A stretch of 32,533 nt of DNA from a virus, in IMG/VR virus record IMGVR_UViG_3300034073_000475, positions 1 to 32,533 of that record, one strand, 5' to 3'. The notes below the pieces were generated by a model, which saw only the letters and a program-made list of their open reading frames with translations, made no database searches and was not told the DNA's origin. Positions 1 through 8,575 of the stretch are shown in pieces (within the stretch, counting starts at the first letter, position 1; each line of letters begins with the position of its first letter). A program made the translations under genes and the position numbers.

Positions 1-32
1 TTCAATTGTTTGGCATGAAACAAAATGATTGA
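1..32. repeat. Terminal redundancy, left copy
   Basis: These 32 bases match the last 32 bases of the window (32502-32533) except at positions 10-11 (TT here, GG there). The reading frame of the gene that runs off the right end continues here and stops at 30-32. This is what an assembler leaves when a circular or circularly permuted genome is written linearly. It does not look like a packaged terminal repeat, which would normally be longer and identical. Confidence 0.85.
3..32 (+). CDS. 3' end of wrap-around membrane protein gene (partial)
   Basis: The last nine codons plus stop of the gene at 32321-32533 appear again here, reading QLFGMKQND. The right-hand copy reads QLWGMKQND. This is the same gene seen twice because of the terminal overlap, not a second gene. 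Confidence 0.75.
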   Translation, partial: QLFGMKQND

Positions 33-225
33 AATCAAGTTAAAATGTGAAAGTCCAGCAGAAGCCGCGATGTATATGGAAGCACCAAGATTGCGGGGTG
101 CTGCGGACGACTTTGCGTACTGGCTCCGAAACAAGATTAAACACGGAGACCACACGGAAGAAGAACACGCCTTGCTGGAATTGGTTAGCAAGGAATTCTA
201 TGACAGAGTAGGAGAAATGCTGTGA
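25..225 (+). CDS. Small hypothetical early protein, 66 aa
   Basis: The ATG overlaps the stop of the preceding gene (ATGATTGA at 25-32), and its own stop overlaps the GTG of the exonuclease gene, so it is tightly coupled in the early operon. The protein is acidic and helical with no membrane segment or recognisable motif. I do not recognise the family. Its position between a membrane peptide and the recombination exonuclease suggests only a generic early role. Confidence 0.75.
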   Translation: MIEIKLKCESPAEAAMYMEAPRLRGAADDFAYWLRNKIKHGDHTEEEHALLELVSKEFYDRVGEML

Positions 226-851
226 GAGAGGAAAACAAGTTACAGGGTAGTGGTGCTTGGCATAACCAGAGGTGTGGGAAAGCCACCGCCAGCCGTACAA
301 AAGCAATCGTAAAGAGGCTCAAGAACGGAGACGATTCTGCGGAGCGTAAGGCTCTGAAGATAGAGATTCTGTGTGAGAGGCTTACAGGCGATGTGGTGGA
401 CAAGTTTGTAACGCCCGCCATGACACGCGGCATAGAGGAAGAGCCACGGGCCAAGGAAGCCTACGAACAGAAGACGGGAAGGCTTGTAAAGGATGTCGGC
501 TTTGTAGATCACCCAAGCATCCCCTTCTGCGGGGCATCGCCAGACGGTCTAGTAGACGATGGCCTAGTAGAGATTAAGTGTCCTAACAGCACGACTCACA
601 TCGGCTGGGTGCTTGCGGGCGTAGTCCCAGAAGAGCATAAGCCGCAGATGATCTTGCAATGCGCTTGTACGGGTCGTAAATGGGTTGACTTCGTTTCCTA
701 CGACTCTAGGCTACCAGAGGCCCAACAACTCTTTATAAGGCGTTATACGCCCTCTCAAGAGGAGATAGACTGGATCGAGAAAGAAGTAACCGAGTTTCTG
801 GCAGAGGTTGACCAGATGTTTGACCAATTAACACAAGTGGAGATGATATGA
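222..851 (+). CDS. YqaJ/lambda-type recombination exonuclease
   Basis: The 209-aa protein has the YqaJ viral recombinase layout. It starts with the W-H-x2-R-x-GK-x-TAS region (residues 13-24), followed by an acidic RGIEEEP segment (69-75). The catalytic SPDG (D108) and the VEIKCP signature (E117, K119) come next, then the PQMILQ glutamine motif (141-146). This family is a PD-(D/E)XK 5'-3' exonuclease that resects double-stranded ends for single-strand annealing. The start is GTG at 222, with AGGAG seven bases upstream and a GTGA overlap with the previous stop. It is coupled by ATGA to the SSB-like gene. Its likely partner is the annealing protein at 30852, on the other side of the contig seam. 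Length is normal for the family. Confidence 0.88.
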   Translation: MREENKLQGSGAWHNQRCGKATASRTKAIVKRLKNGDDSAERKALKIEILCERLTGDVVDKFVTPAMTRGIEEEPRAKEAYEQKTGRLVKDVGFVDHPSIPFCGASPDGLVDDGLVEIKCPNSTTHIGWVLAGVVPEEHKPQMILQCACTGRKWVDFVSYDSRLPEAQQLFIRRYTPSQEEIDWIEKEVTEFLAEVDQMFDQLTQVEMI

Positions 852-1111
852 GCTACGACAATACAAATAGTGGGATGCTGGCCCGCAACGATAAAAAAGA
901 GACAGAGAAACACCCTGACTTTAAGGGGAGCATAAATGTAGATGGGGTGGACTACTGGCTGAGTGCCTGGGTGCGCGAGGGCAAGGAGGGGGGCAAGATG
1001 GCGGGCAGGAAGTATTTCTCCCTGTCTGTTAGCCCGAAAGAGCAAGCACCTGCGCCGCAGAAGAAGGCCCAGTCGTTTGAGCAGTTAGAGGATGATATTC
1101 CAGGATGGTAA
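848..1111 (+). CDS. Mini SSB-like protein with acidic C-terminal tip
   Basis: This is an 87-aa protein. Residues about 8-66 form a run of alternating beta-type segments (KGSINVDGVDYWLSAWV, KYFSLSVSPK) typical of a small OB fold. A P/Q/A-rich linker follows, and the end is acidic: LEDDIPGW. Bacterial SSB ends in DDDIPF, the tip that recruits partner proteins, so the tail is suggestive. It sits directly after the exonuclease (ATGA overlap). I infer that it binds single-stranded DNA during recombination. Homology to canonical SSB is not obvious, so a DUF736-like small OB protein is the alternative. Confidence 0.6.
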   Translation: MSYDNTNSGMLARNDKKETEKHPDFKGSINVDGVDYWLSAWVREGKEGGKMAGRKYFSLSVSPKEQAPAPQKKAQSFEQLEDDIPGW

Positions 1112-1389
1112 AGACCAAGATACTGGGTAAGCCAGGGCAACCCTCTTTTAGAGGTGATGTTAACCAATGCCCGACCTGCTTTACCGTGTTTAACTCCTCA
1201 AAGGCTTTTGACAAGCATCGCGTGGGAGACTTTACTGCCCGCAGGTGTTTGTCGGACGATGAGATGCTAAAAATTGGTATGGGGAAGAATAGGTACGGCA
1301 GGTGGGTTAGCAGCCTAATGTCAGAAGATGACCTAAGCGAACTGCGGATAAGCGTCTTAAAAAAGGAGTTGTTGCAAAAAAACAACTAA
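1105..1389 (+). CDS. FDXHR-type putative zinc-binding protein
   Basis: The 94-aa protein has C22-x2-C25, then AFDKHR (H38), then C48, followed by a GMGKNRYGRW segment. The Cys-Cys-His-Cys set around F-D-x-H-R is the mark of a small phage zinc-binding family. Its function is unknown, but it often lies next to recombination nucleases. It overlaps the SSB-like gene by 7 bases and is the last gene of the plus-strand early operon before the convergent late operon. Confidence 0.75.
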   Translation: MVKTKILGKPGQPSFRGDVNQCPTCFTVFNSSKAFDKHRVGDFTARRCLSDDEMLKIGMGKNRYGRWVSSLMSEDDLSELRISVLKKELLQKNN

Positions 1390-1474
1390 CTGTATATAGT
1401 AATGGTACACCGCAGGTCACCGCAGCGCAGCACAGCAGCGAGCGAGCGACTGGCATCCAGGGAACTGGTGAAAG

Positions 1475-1490
1475 CTACCTGACGAGGTAG
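1475..1490. terminator. Possible hairpin between convergent operons
   Basis: CTACCT-GACG-AGGTAG is a perfect 6-bp stem with a 4-base loop in the 114-base gap between the convergent early (plus) and late (minus) operons. There is no T-run on either side, so intrinsic termination is doubtful. The gap also holds the direct repeat CACCGCAG at 1409 and 1419 and a run of CAGCG-like bases. I see no gene in it. Confidence 0.3.
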
Positions 1491-1503
1491 AACTACTGCG
1501 GGT

Positions 1504-1878
1504 CTAATAACTCCACACGGTAGGGCGTAAATCGCCTTCTAGCGTGTCCAAGTGTAGGAACCTACCTGTACCCTTCTGCTGGACTCCAATACCCGTGAAT
1601 CCAACCTCCAGAGCAAGCCCTAGAAGCCTGTGGGCCTCTTCCCCTTGTACCCCTATGTCACAAGCTAAACCAGAGGCGTGTGCGCCTGGTGCGGCTTTCT
1701 TAGCCTCTACGGGATGTTGGGGGCAACGGTAGCCAGAAGTGACCTTCATAGGTGCGCCATAGGTTTCCCGCAGCTTCTGTAGCTTTGCCATAAACTCTGG
1801 CTTCATCTCGTTCTGCCCGCATCCACATTGGCAGTCAAATTCTTTTGCGGAGAAATTAGGGTAGTCTGACCAGTTCAT
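1504..1878 (-). CDS. Peptidase M15A endolysin
   Basis: The 124-aa protein has the D-Ala-D-Ala carboxypeptidase/endopeptidase motifs SGYRCPQHP (48-56), HASGLACD with zinc ligands H67 and D74, and HLD (109-111) with H109 as the third ligand. Residues 5-40 match the usual NFSAKEF and CGCG N-terminal region. It would cut peptidoglycan peptide cross-links at lysis. There is no signal peptide, so release depends on the holin encoded just upstream. Its ATG overlaps the holin stop (ATGA). It is the last gene of the late operon. Confidence 0.9.
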   Translation of the reverse strand: MNWSDYPNFSAKEFDCQCGCGQNEMKPEFMAKLQKLRETYGAPMKVTSGYRCPQHPVEAKKAAPGAHASGLACDIGVQGEEAHRLLGLALEVGFTGIGVQQKGTGRFLHLDTLEGDLRPTVWSY

Positions 1879-2312
1879 TTCTTTTCCAGAATCTCATCAA
1901 GCTGTTGTGACTTCTCTTTGCTGCCCACGCTAGACCCAAAGTAATAACCCAGAATCATCGTCACCGCAGAGGTCAAAGCTCCAAGCACATAAATAATAAT
2001 GTCCTTGCTGGCCTGATCCACAGGCACAAACAAGATCACCGCAAACAAAACAAACGAAAGGCTAACAGTACCCAAGGCGAGGATTGGGGTCACAATCTTG
2101 TTTAGCAAAGGTGCGGCTTCAGATGTTGCTATTTTGATCTCCCTATCGCGGGCAGATGCCATATCCTTAACAGAAGCCTCTAGCTCTGCCAGCTTTCCCG
2201 ATTGGGCAAGTTCTAGCAATTTTGCCTTTGCTTCCTCTGCTTTTTCCTGATCGGGAAGTACGCGGTCTAACACCTTCTCGCCTATTCCGAGTATCGCTGC
2301 AAGTGGAATCAT
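1875..2312 (-). CDS. Holin, 3TM/GTA-like family
   Basis: A 145-aa protein. The N-terminus MIPLAAILG..VLDRVLPD and the following helical stretch rich in E, A, K and L match the GTA-type three-TM holin pattern. Two strong membrane helices lie near residues 70-92 and 99-122, followed by a charged tail ending KK. I chose the ATG at 2312 rather than an upstream in-frame ATG because GGAG lies seven bases before it and the ATG overlaps the preceding stop. It would form the membrane lesion that releases the M15 endolysin. Confidence 0.72.
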   Translation of the reverse strand: MIPLAAILGIGEKVLDRVLPDQEKAEEAKAKLLELAQSGKLAELEASVKDMASARDREIKIATSEAAPLLNKIVTPILALGTVSLSFVLFAVILFVPVDQASKDIIIYVLGALTSAVTMILGYYFGSSVGSKEKSQQLDEILEKK

Positions 2313-2770
2313 CTGGTCTCCAAAAATAGATAAAGGGCAAGCCCCGCAATGCCAAGAATCGTGACCGCAAGGACGATCATCCAAAGGGTCAACATAATAT
2401 TTTCCAAGAGTTTCTTCCTGCGGGCCTTCTCTGCCAGTTCCGCACGAATCTTCTCCCTCTCTGCGGCTTCTCTCTGCTGTCTGGCCTTAACTCTAAATGC
2501 TTGGAAGTCGTCCCACATTCCTGGGCGACCTTGGTAGATCAGAAGCTCTTTTAACTCCTGTTCTTGTTTCCTGAGTTGCTCTAAGGCGAGGAACTCTTCT
2601 AGGTCTGACTTCTTATGCTCTGGTGCTTTCTTTACTTCTTCTTCTATCTTGTTCGTAGCGGAGAAGTAATCTACGACTGCTTTACCCGCAGCGGCAATCT
2701 CCCCGCTGTTTTGTATCGCAGACTTGATGACCGCGAAAGCCGCGTTTGCAGCGGCAATCTCCGCAAGCAC
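2309..2770 (-). CDS. Coiled-coil protein with C-terminal membrane anchor, lysis-cassette associated
   Basis: 153 aa. Residues 1-35 are Ala-rich (AEIAAANAAF), and 40-120 are highly charged and helical, likely coiled coil. Residues about 126-148 form one hydrophobic helix, with only a short ETR after it. The topology is a tail-anchored cytoplasmic coiled coil. It lies between another one-TM protein and the holin with ATGA-type overlap. Members of this arrangement recur in phage lysis cassettes, but I do not recognise a named family. A spanin or holin-regulator role is only an inference. Confidence 0.7.
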   Translation of the reverse strand: MLAEIAAANAAFAVIKSAIQNSGEIAAAGKAVVDYFSATNKIEEEVKKAPEHKKSDLEEFLALEQLRKQEQELKELLIYQGRPGMWDDFQAFRVKARQQREAAEREKIRAELAEKARRKKLLENIMLTLWMIVLAVTILGIAGLALYLFLETR

Positions 2771-3021
2771 TATTCACCTTTTATGGACGAGGTAATGCCA
2801 ATCCAAATAGCACCAACAATCGCTATAGCCACAGCCGCAAAGAAGGCCATCGTTCCATGATCTGATAGCTTTCTTAGCTTCTTGCCAAAGCGTAGATCCT
2901 GACGGAACTCCTCTACAGATTCTGGGTTGTCTATGTTGACACCGAGGATAGCAAAAGTTTTGCGGACTGCTCTATCGGCAATCTCAGCGCATTCAGGTTT
3001 TGTTCCGCAGTCCATACCCAA
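2770..3021 (-). CDS. Small one-TM protein upstream of the holin
   Basis: 83 aa. The charged cytosolic part contains NPESVEEFRQDLRFGKKLRKL (positions 32-52). A single hydrophobic helix follows at about residues 57-77, then a short charged tail. Small phage proteins with the EEFRxDLRFGxxLR pattern and one TM occur in aquatic phage lysis regions. Function is unknown. Stop and start abut the next gene at 2770, so the three membrane proteins are translationally linked. Confidence 0.7.
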   Translation of the reverse strand: MGMDCGTKPECAEIADRAVRKTFAILGVNIDNPESVEEFRQDLRFGKKLRKLSDHGTMAFFAAVAIAIVGAIWIGITSSIKGE

Positions 3022-3052
3022 TTAAACCCTATTCCGATGACAAATAAAATGT

Positions 3053-4405
3053 TTAACAAGCCATGAGTACACAAGGCACACAGTACGAACCATCGTCATA
3101 GGTGCAGGTCACATGAGTTGAGGTTACTTTGGCAATCGTCTTAGACCGCACAATGTCATCACCCTGCGGCTTCGCAGTACCGTCACCCGCACTCATAAGC
3201 AGATCACCACGGGCCACGGTCACGCCACCAGCAATGCGGATAATCATATCGCCCGTCATCGCCATATTGATCTCGTCTACTTGGTGAGCCTCGTCATAAT
3301 CCCAGTTCACAAATACGCCAGCAACATTGGGGTCGCCCTCAACATCAGAGACTTTGACTTTGTTTAACTGTTCGTTGTCGCTTACAGAGGTTTCTTGCTT
3401 AACATCACCGACCGCAACAGTTGGGTTGCCTTCCTCGTCTACGGGTAACTCATCTTCTTCAGTCCAGTAAAGAGTTGGCTTTACATAAACATTCATTTCA
3501 TCGAGATTGGATAAGATTGTGCCTTTTTTGAGTGAGGAATCTTTTGCGGATAAGGTCTGCGCCCATCGTGATAAGTGTCCACCGTTGTATGAAACTGTTG
3601 AGCCGGAAACGGAGATATTGCCTTCAAGAGTACCAGCTTGATAAAAATCAATTAAACGCCCGTCATCCGTGGTCCTATTTACGGCCAAAACGGTATTGCC
3701 ACTTTCCTGAAAAACACCTGTCCCGTTACAAGAAAACTTTTGCCCTCCATACCCTAATAAAGTTGATGTAGTCGCTATGCCTACATGACCGTTGGAGTTG
3801 ATACGCATACGCTCGGTTGTTGATCCACCAGATGACCTAGTGCTGAAATATAAAGCACTAGCAAAAGCGTTTTCTTCAGATTCAGCTGTTATTACAGCAT
3901 TACAAATTGAACTTGCGGAACTTTTAGGTGCTAGATTTATTTGAACATCTTCTGATGCTGATGTTGCGTCAATTCGCAATTGTGGTGCAGTTGAAGCATT
4001 TCCAGATATATTTACTTTTCCGCTAGGACTACTCGTACCAATCCCCACCGCATCCGCACTCGCATCCACAAAAAGCAGATTAGCGTCTGTATCGCCCTCT
4101 ACCCTGAAATCGACATTCGCCCCCGCATCGTTGAACACGACTGCGCCACTTGTGTTGAGTGTGGTCGCAGAGACAGGGCCAGCAGTAAGGGTATTTGTCG
4201 TAGCAGTACCAGAGACAACTAAAGACCCGCCAACAGTTACAGAGTCACCATCCGCACCTGTCTGGAATCGCTTGAGGGCTGCCATAATCTCGCGCCCCAT
4301 GTTATTCATCCCAGAAGGAGGACAGTTCTCCGCTATGTTTACACCGTTGACATCTGTGTTGTTGGCTGCTACTGCATCGTATTCTGAAATCTTTGCCTTG
4401 GTCAT
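3053..4405 (-). CDS. Tail fibre or spike with G2-type C-terminal domain
   Basis: 450 aa. The N-terminal region (KISEYDAVAANNTDVNGVNI, PPSGMNNMGREIMAALKRF) is the virion-attachment domain common in short-tailed phage fibres. The middle is low-complexity Ser/Thr/Gly/Asn with ADAVGIGTSSPSGKVNI and MRINSNGHVGIAT repeats, typical of trimeric fibres. The C-terminal third (from about residue 330, NKVKVSDVEGDPNVAGVFVNWD, then MTGDMIIRIAGGVTVARGDL) resembles the peptidase G2 autoproteolytic chaperone region. It probably binds the host surface. Its place at the end of the structural genes, before lysis, fits. Confidence 0.78.
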   Translation of the reverse strand: MTKAKISEYDAVAANNTDVNGVNIAENCPPSGMNNMGREIMAALKRFQTGADGDSVTVGGSLVVSGTATTNTLTAGPVSATTLNTSGAVVFNDAGANVDFRVEGDTDANLLFVDASADAVGIGTSSPSGKVNISGNASTAPQLRIDATSASEDVQINLAPKSSASSICNAVITAESEENAFASALYFSTRSSGGSTTERMRINSNGHVGIATTSTLLGYGGQKFSCNGTGVFQESGNTVLAVNRTTDDGRLIDFYQAGTLEGNISVSGSTVSYNGGHLSRWAQTLSAKDSSLKKGTILSNLDEMNVYVKPTLYWTEEDELPVDEEGNPTVAVGDVKQETSVSDNEQLNKVKVSDVEGDPNVAGVFVNWDYDEAHQVDEINMAMTGDMIIRIAGGVTVARGDLLMSAGDGTAKPQGDDIVRSKTIAKVTSTHVTCTYDDGSYCVPCVLMAC

Positions 4406-4408
4406 TTG

Positions 4409-5971
4409 TTACTCCTGTAGCTGTTGAACTTGTCCAGACTGGATAAGAAGGTTGTAAAGTTCTGGTGTTAAAACGAAAGGTGCTTGTCTGCCTGCCGCAC
4501 TAACTGGTCTAGCCGCAAGGCCAGCACCATAAGCCGCCTCACCCATAAGTCTCGGAGATGACAAAGCCGCAGTTGCCGCCGCTTGTGGCAACATTCCCTG
4601 AAAACCTAAGTAGCCTGTTAGTCCACCACCTGTAACCTGAGACATACCGCGAGGCACAACAGACTGCAATGCTTGTCCTGCAATACCAGGCATCATCATC
4701 TGCCCGCCTTGGCTTTCTAACTGCCTAGCAAGGCTTACACGCTGACCATAGTTCGTCTGAACATTGTCCCGCATAAGAGATTGAAGTTTACGCATCGCAG
4801 TATCCGCAGACGCTTTGTTACCTAAAGACAGAGCTTTCTCAATCTCTCTAATCTGATCCGTTGCCTTTGTGTAATCGCTCATCACATTTGCGTACACGGG
4901 AGCCTGCTTCACAATCTCGCTCTTAATCGAGCCATACACATCATTGATCGTGTTGTATGCATTGGTCTTGGGATCTAAGCCCTCAAGAATTGCACCCACA
5001 GATTGTTTAAGAGCATCCATACCTTCTGGCGTGTGATACTCCGCAGGATCAAGAGACTTCCAATCGTCTATAAGCGTCTTAGCCTCTGTGACCTTATCAA
5101 AAGCCACAGCATCGGTAACTTGGCCCTTAAACTTAGTGCGCTTCTCTGCCTTGGATAGTGCCTTATCAATCCCATCAAACGATAACTGAGTCTTATCTTT
5201 GGCAATGTTGACCATGCCAGAACGGTACTGGTCAGATTTAACATTCCGCAGGACAGCTAGATTCTGCTTTGCCGCATTTAAGACATTTTCTTGTGGAATA
5301 GCACCAGCAATATTCTCTCTAAACATTCTTGCGCGTTCACCACCAGCCCTGCCAGCCTCAAAAGCCTGTCGTATAGCCTCGCCACCTGCGCCTGTTGTCA
5401 TGCCAAGCACAGGGGGAACGACACTACCAACGCCTCGCGTAACAGCCGCTAGAGGGTCTATAGTCGCTCCAAGACGCTGTGTTGTAGCCGCAGCTTGAGA
5501 AGCCCCAGGAACGGCTCGTAATGCGCCACCAGCACCATACAAAACAGTTGCCGCATCTGCTAATACGCCAGCAGGGTCTGTAGCAATAGCTCGCTTTGCG
5601 CCCTCCACAGAGCCATAACGATCCGTGTAAAACTCACCGACCTTGCGGGCTACTTCCCTAGATGGTTTGTCTTCACCTATAGCCTGAACGATAGATTCTG
5701 GGAGAATGGCTTGTAGGATTCCCGCACCGAGGTCTAAAACGCTTTTAGCAGTTTGGATAGGACTTGTGACCGCAGTAGCTAAATCAGAGACAAGGCCAAG
5801 TGCAGACTCAGGAAAGTTACGGATTGCCCCTGCCGCAACCTCACCAGCACTAAGGGGGCGTTGCTGTGGGATTTGACTGGCTAAATACTCAAGCCCTTCA
5901 GATGACACAGCATCCATACGACCATCTGCTATTGCTTTTAAGTCGCTGTCGGAAAGTTTTGATAGATCCAT
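4409..5971 (-). CDS. Candidate ejection (internal virion) protein
   Basis: 520 aa, very rich in Ala, Gly and Gln. Hydrophobic-amphipathic segments run through residues 45-110 and 150-205, with a long helical middle (about 215-400). There is no enzyme motif. Proteins of this size and composition between the stabilisation protein and the tail fibre are DNA-ejection proteins in P22-like and related podoviruses. It follows two other Gln-rich proteins, a likely set of three. Identification rests on composition and position only. It starts one base after the previous stop. Confidence 0.55.
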   Translation of the reverse strand: MDLSKLSDSDLKAIADGRMDAVSSEGLEYLASQIPQQRPLSAGEVAAGAIRNFPESALGLVSDLATAVTSPIQTAKSVLDLGAGILQAILPESIVQAIGEDKPSREVARKVGEFYTDRYGSVEGAKRAIATDPAGVLADAATVLYGAGGALRAVPGASQAAATTQRLGATIDPLAAVTRGVGSVVPPVLGMTTGAGGEAIRQAFEAGRAGGERARMFRENIAGAIPQENVLNAAKQNLAVLRNVKSDQYRSGMVNIAKDKTQLSFDGIDKALSKAEKRTKFKGQVTDAVAFDKVTEAKTLIDDWKSLDPAEYHTPEGMDALKQSVGAILEGLDPKTNAYNTINDVYGSIKSEIVKQAPVYANVMSDYTKATDQIREIEKALSLGNKASADTAMRKLQSLMRDNVQTNYGQRVSLARQLESQGGQMMMPGIAGQALQSVVPRGMSQVTGGGLTGYLGFQGMLPQAAATAALSSPRLMGEAAYGAGLAARPVSAAGRQAPFVLTPELYNLLIQSGQVQQLQE

Positions 5972-7077
5972 TATCGCAAGCCTCGTTTTCTAAGCTCTTC
6001 GTTAACTGCATCTTGTAAATTCCCTGGAGTGGGAGTTGATCCACCCGCTGTGGTTCTGTCAAAGAAGTCTTGCACAGGATTGCCAAGGGCAAACATTCTG
6101 CGGATTCCCTCTTCCCTACTCATTCGTCCAGCATTAACTTCAGCGGCAATTCTGCCCTCTTCAATGATGTAGTCGTTGATCTCCTTCATGCTACGGATGA
6201 TCTCTTTGTTAGCACCAGGCTGGTTAATAATCCGAGGGAGCGACTCTTTATACAAGGCAAGGTCGGCATCGGACATTGTTCCCGACCCTGGCGGGCGTTG
6301 TGCAGGAACCAGTTTGTTAATGATTGCCTGTGCCGCTTGAATCTCGTTCAAGCCCTCTGTGTTGATACCGATGTTACCTGCGGCCTGCTTAAATGCGGCA
6401 GCACCACCAGTTTCAACCTTGGATAACAAAGTGTCTAAGCGGTTTATGTCTCTAGCTTTGCTTCGCGCATTTCTTCCAGACTCTTCAATGGCAACAAAGT
6501 TTGCCGCTTGTTTTTTTGCCACCTCTTGCGAAAAGGCATCTCCTGGGCCACCAGCAATGGCTGTTGCACTAGGCGCAGGAGGCTTCTTCATAGCCACATA
6601 TTGCTCTAGCGTGGTATCTGGCTTAATTAAACCAGACTCAACCGCAGCGTTGTATTCACCAACAACTCCTGGCGCAACCTTTGGCTCCCTAAACATGGCT
6701 TCTGCCGCTTGTGTCGGGAATGCGCGGAATCGTGCCTGCTGTTCTGGAGGCAGTCCACCAATAAATGTTTCTAGTTGCTGTTGCTGTTGCAACTGTTGTT
6801 GTCTTTGCCTCTGCGCGTCTTGGATCTGCTGTGCGCGTAACATATCTTGCAGAGTCCTGTCGAAAGACTGCTGGTAGGCTTGCAGACCTACTGGCCCTGC
6901 TTGCCCGATAATCTGTCCTAACCCAGGTCTACGCTGCCCAGGCTGCCCCTGTGAGGCTTGCAGTAACGCAAAACCGAGGTTAGTAAGACCCGCAGAACGA
7001 GCGCGTTGCTCTGCCTGCTGTTGAAGCTCTGGGCTTAGTAATCCCAAAACCTGACTGCCACCAAGTATGTCGTTCAT
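5971..7077 (-). CDS. Gln-rich candidate ejection/internal virion protein
   Basis: 368 aa from the ATG at 7077 (MNDILGGSQV). The longer in-frame ATG at 7134 would run far into the upstream gene and is rejected. Residues about 55-130 are dominated by Gln (QQRQQQLQQQQQ), then helical segments lead to a basic end ELRKRGLR. It has no catalytic motif. The order and composition suggest an internal virion protein delivered with the DNA. The upstream gene stops 4 bases before this start. Confidence 0.55.
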   Translation of the reverse strand: MNDILGGSQVLGLLSPELQQQAEQRARSAGLTNLGFALLQASQGQPGQRRPGLGQIIGQAGPVGLQAYQQSFDRTLQDMLRAQQIQDAQRQRQQQLQQQQQLETFIGGLPPEQQARFRAFPTQAAEAMFREPKVAPGVVGEYNAAVESGLIKPDTTLEQYVAMKKPPAPSATAIAGGPGDAFSQEVAKKQAANFVAIEESGRNARSKARDINRLDTLLSKVETGGAAAFKQAAGNIGINTEGLNEIQAAQAIINKLVPAQRPPGSGTMSDADLALYKESLPRIINQPGANKEIIRSMKEINDYIIEEGRIAAEVNAGRMSREEGIRRMFALGNPVQDFFDRTTAGGSTPTPGNLQDAVNEELRKRGLR

Positions 7078-7081
7078 GTCT

Positions 7082-8575
7082 CTATCCCAATAAAGATGGA
7101 TAACGGAGTTGTGCTGGCCCAAGCAAAGGTGCAATGCCAGGAACCGAGGGTCTTTGGCCTAACAGACCGTAGATACCAGAGTAATCCACACCCATAGGTT
7201 GAAAGGGTGCTTGTTGTTGCGGGAAGCCTGTAGCGGTTTGCTGTCCACCACCTAAAAGCTGATTTGCTAGGTTTGCACCTCTTAGTGCGTCTGTGATGGA
7301 GATGTTTGGAAGTATTGAGCCAGGAATATCCTGAATAACGGGTTGCCCTAAAACATTCGGGTCGTTGATAAACGAACCTGGGTCTCCAAGAACAGGTGTA
7401 GCACCAGTAGGAGTAAATCCAGCCTCTGTTACTGTCCCGCCACTTACAGGAACAGATAACCCCTGTCCACCGCCCATGCTAGGCAATGCGGGAACCTGTG
7501 GAAGTTGTAAGCCCTCTCCCGCAGTCCCAGAAAGTAATCCTGTTTCGCCTATTGTTGCAAGTTGTTCTGGGCTTGTGCCACCTAAAAGACTGTAGTCCTG
7601 TGCGCCCAAACCCAAGTTAACAGGAAGAACGCTTGCGCCTAATGCGGGTGCTAAATCTGCTGCTGCAAGTTTTAAGCCCTCAGAAACAACATCTGGAGCA
7701 AGTTGCAATCCAGCAGCCTCGCCCGCAGGAACCTTAAAGCCAAGGCCGCCTACATCTGCACCGCCAGCGGTTAAAGAGTAATCCACTCCAGGCGCAGGTG
7801 TGGGCAATACGGACGCCACAGTTGCCGCACTAAGGCCACCCATCAGCCCTGCTTTAAGTGGGTCTACACCTGCTGCACCAGCAGCCGCACCTCGCAATCC
7901 TGCCGCAACTAAAGGTTGTCCAGTAGCAAATCCGATTAATTCGGGAAGAAGTGGGATGCTACCAACTGCCTGACCAATGCCACTAACAATCTCACCGATA
8001 AATCCAAACGGAGACTTGGTGTAGGTATAACGCCCTTGGCTTGTGCCTGTTACATTCTGACCATCGTAACCAGATGTTCCTGGTGGCTGAATCCATGTGG
8101 ACTGAGCTTTGCCCATAGGGGTTGTGACATAGACGGGCTTGCCGCCAATCTCACTTACGCCTTGGATTGCGCCCATCTGCATACCTTTTCCAAGGTCTTT
8201 GCCTATCTCATAACTGCGGACGCTACTAACAAGTTTTCTCTCTGATGCTACATCCGCAGGAACTAAAAAGCCTGTTGTAGACCAGCCCTTTTTTTCAAAT
8301 GCCGTGTCATAGTTGTTTACGCCAGCAAGGTCTACATAAACGCCCTCTGTTCCTAACGCCTTTAGGTTGTCACCAACAATAAGGTTGCCGAGGTATCTTT
8401 GCCTGTCACCAGATATGATGCCCTTTTCCGCAATGTTCTGAGGAATGAAGGTATATTCTTGGCCGCTAACCTTAAACTGACCAGCAACCTTATCGCCTTG
8501 GCTGTTGTAGTCGTAAAGAAACGAGCCACTATCAAAAGTAAGGTCACCAAACTTCTCGGTGGTAATGGTAGCCAT
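7082..8575 (-). CDS. Virion structural protein, unknown
   Basis: 497 aa. The first ~150 residues look globular and beta-rich (ITTEKFGDLTFDSGSFLYDY). From about 180 to 300 come Gly/Ala hydrophobic helices (GLRGAAAGAAGVDPLKAGL), and the C-terminal third is Gly/Pro/Gln-rich and repetitive. Its stop and start interlock with its neighbours, which are both virion proteins. The membrane-like Gly/Ala helices could suit a protein that helps DNA cross the envelope. I do not recognise the family. Confidence 0.6.
   Translation of the reverse strand: MATITTEKFGDLTFDSGSFLYDYNSQGDKVAGQFKVSGQEYTFIPQNIAEKGIISGDRQRYLGNLIVGDNLKALGTEGVYVDLAGVNNYDTAFEKKGWSTTGFLVPADVASERKLVSSVRSYEIGKDLGKGMQMGAIQGVSEIGGKPVYVTTPMGKAQSTWIQPPGTSGYDGQNVTGTSQGRYTYTKSPFGFIGEIVSGIGQAVGSIPLLPELIGFATGQPLVAAGLRGAAAGAAGVDPLKAGLMGGLSAATVASVLPTPAPGVDYSLTAGGADVGGLGFKVPAGEAAGLQLAPDVVSEGLKLAAADLAPALGASVLPVNLGLGAQDYSLLGGTSPEQLATIGETGLLSGTAGEGLQLPQVPALPSMGGGQGLSVPVSGGTVTEAGFTPTGATPVLGDPGSFINDPNVLGQPVIQDIPGSILPNISITDALRGANLANQLLGGGQQTATGFPQQQAPFQPMGVDYSGIYGLLGQRPSVPGIAPLLGPAQLRYPSLLG

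Noticed and set aside
2313-2384. Longer start for the holin
   Set aside because: The extra 24 residues lie in the upstream gene in another frame; GGAG and the ATGA overlap favour 2312.
6359-6877. 172-aa plus-strand ORF, Cys- and Ala-rich
   Set aside because: Antisense shadow of the CAG/CTG-rich Gln-coding gene; the run of Cys is the reverse of Gln codons.
7078-7134. Longer start for the Gln-rich virion protein
   Set aside because: It would overlap the end of the upstream gene by 53 bases and adds unprotein-like residues; the ATG at 7077 follows the stop by 4 bases.
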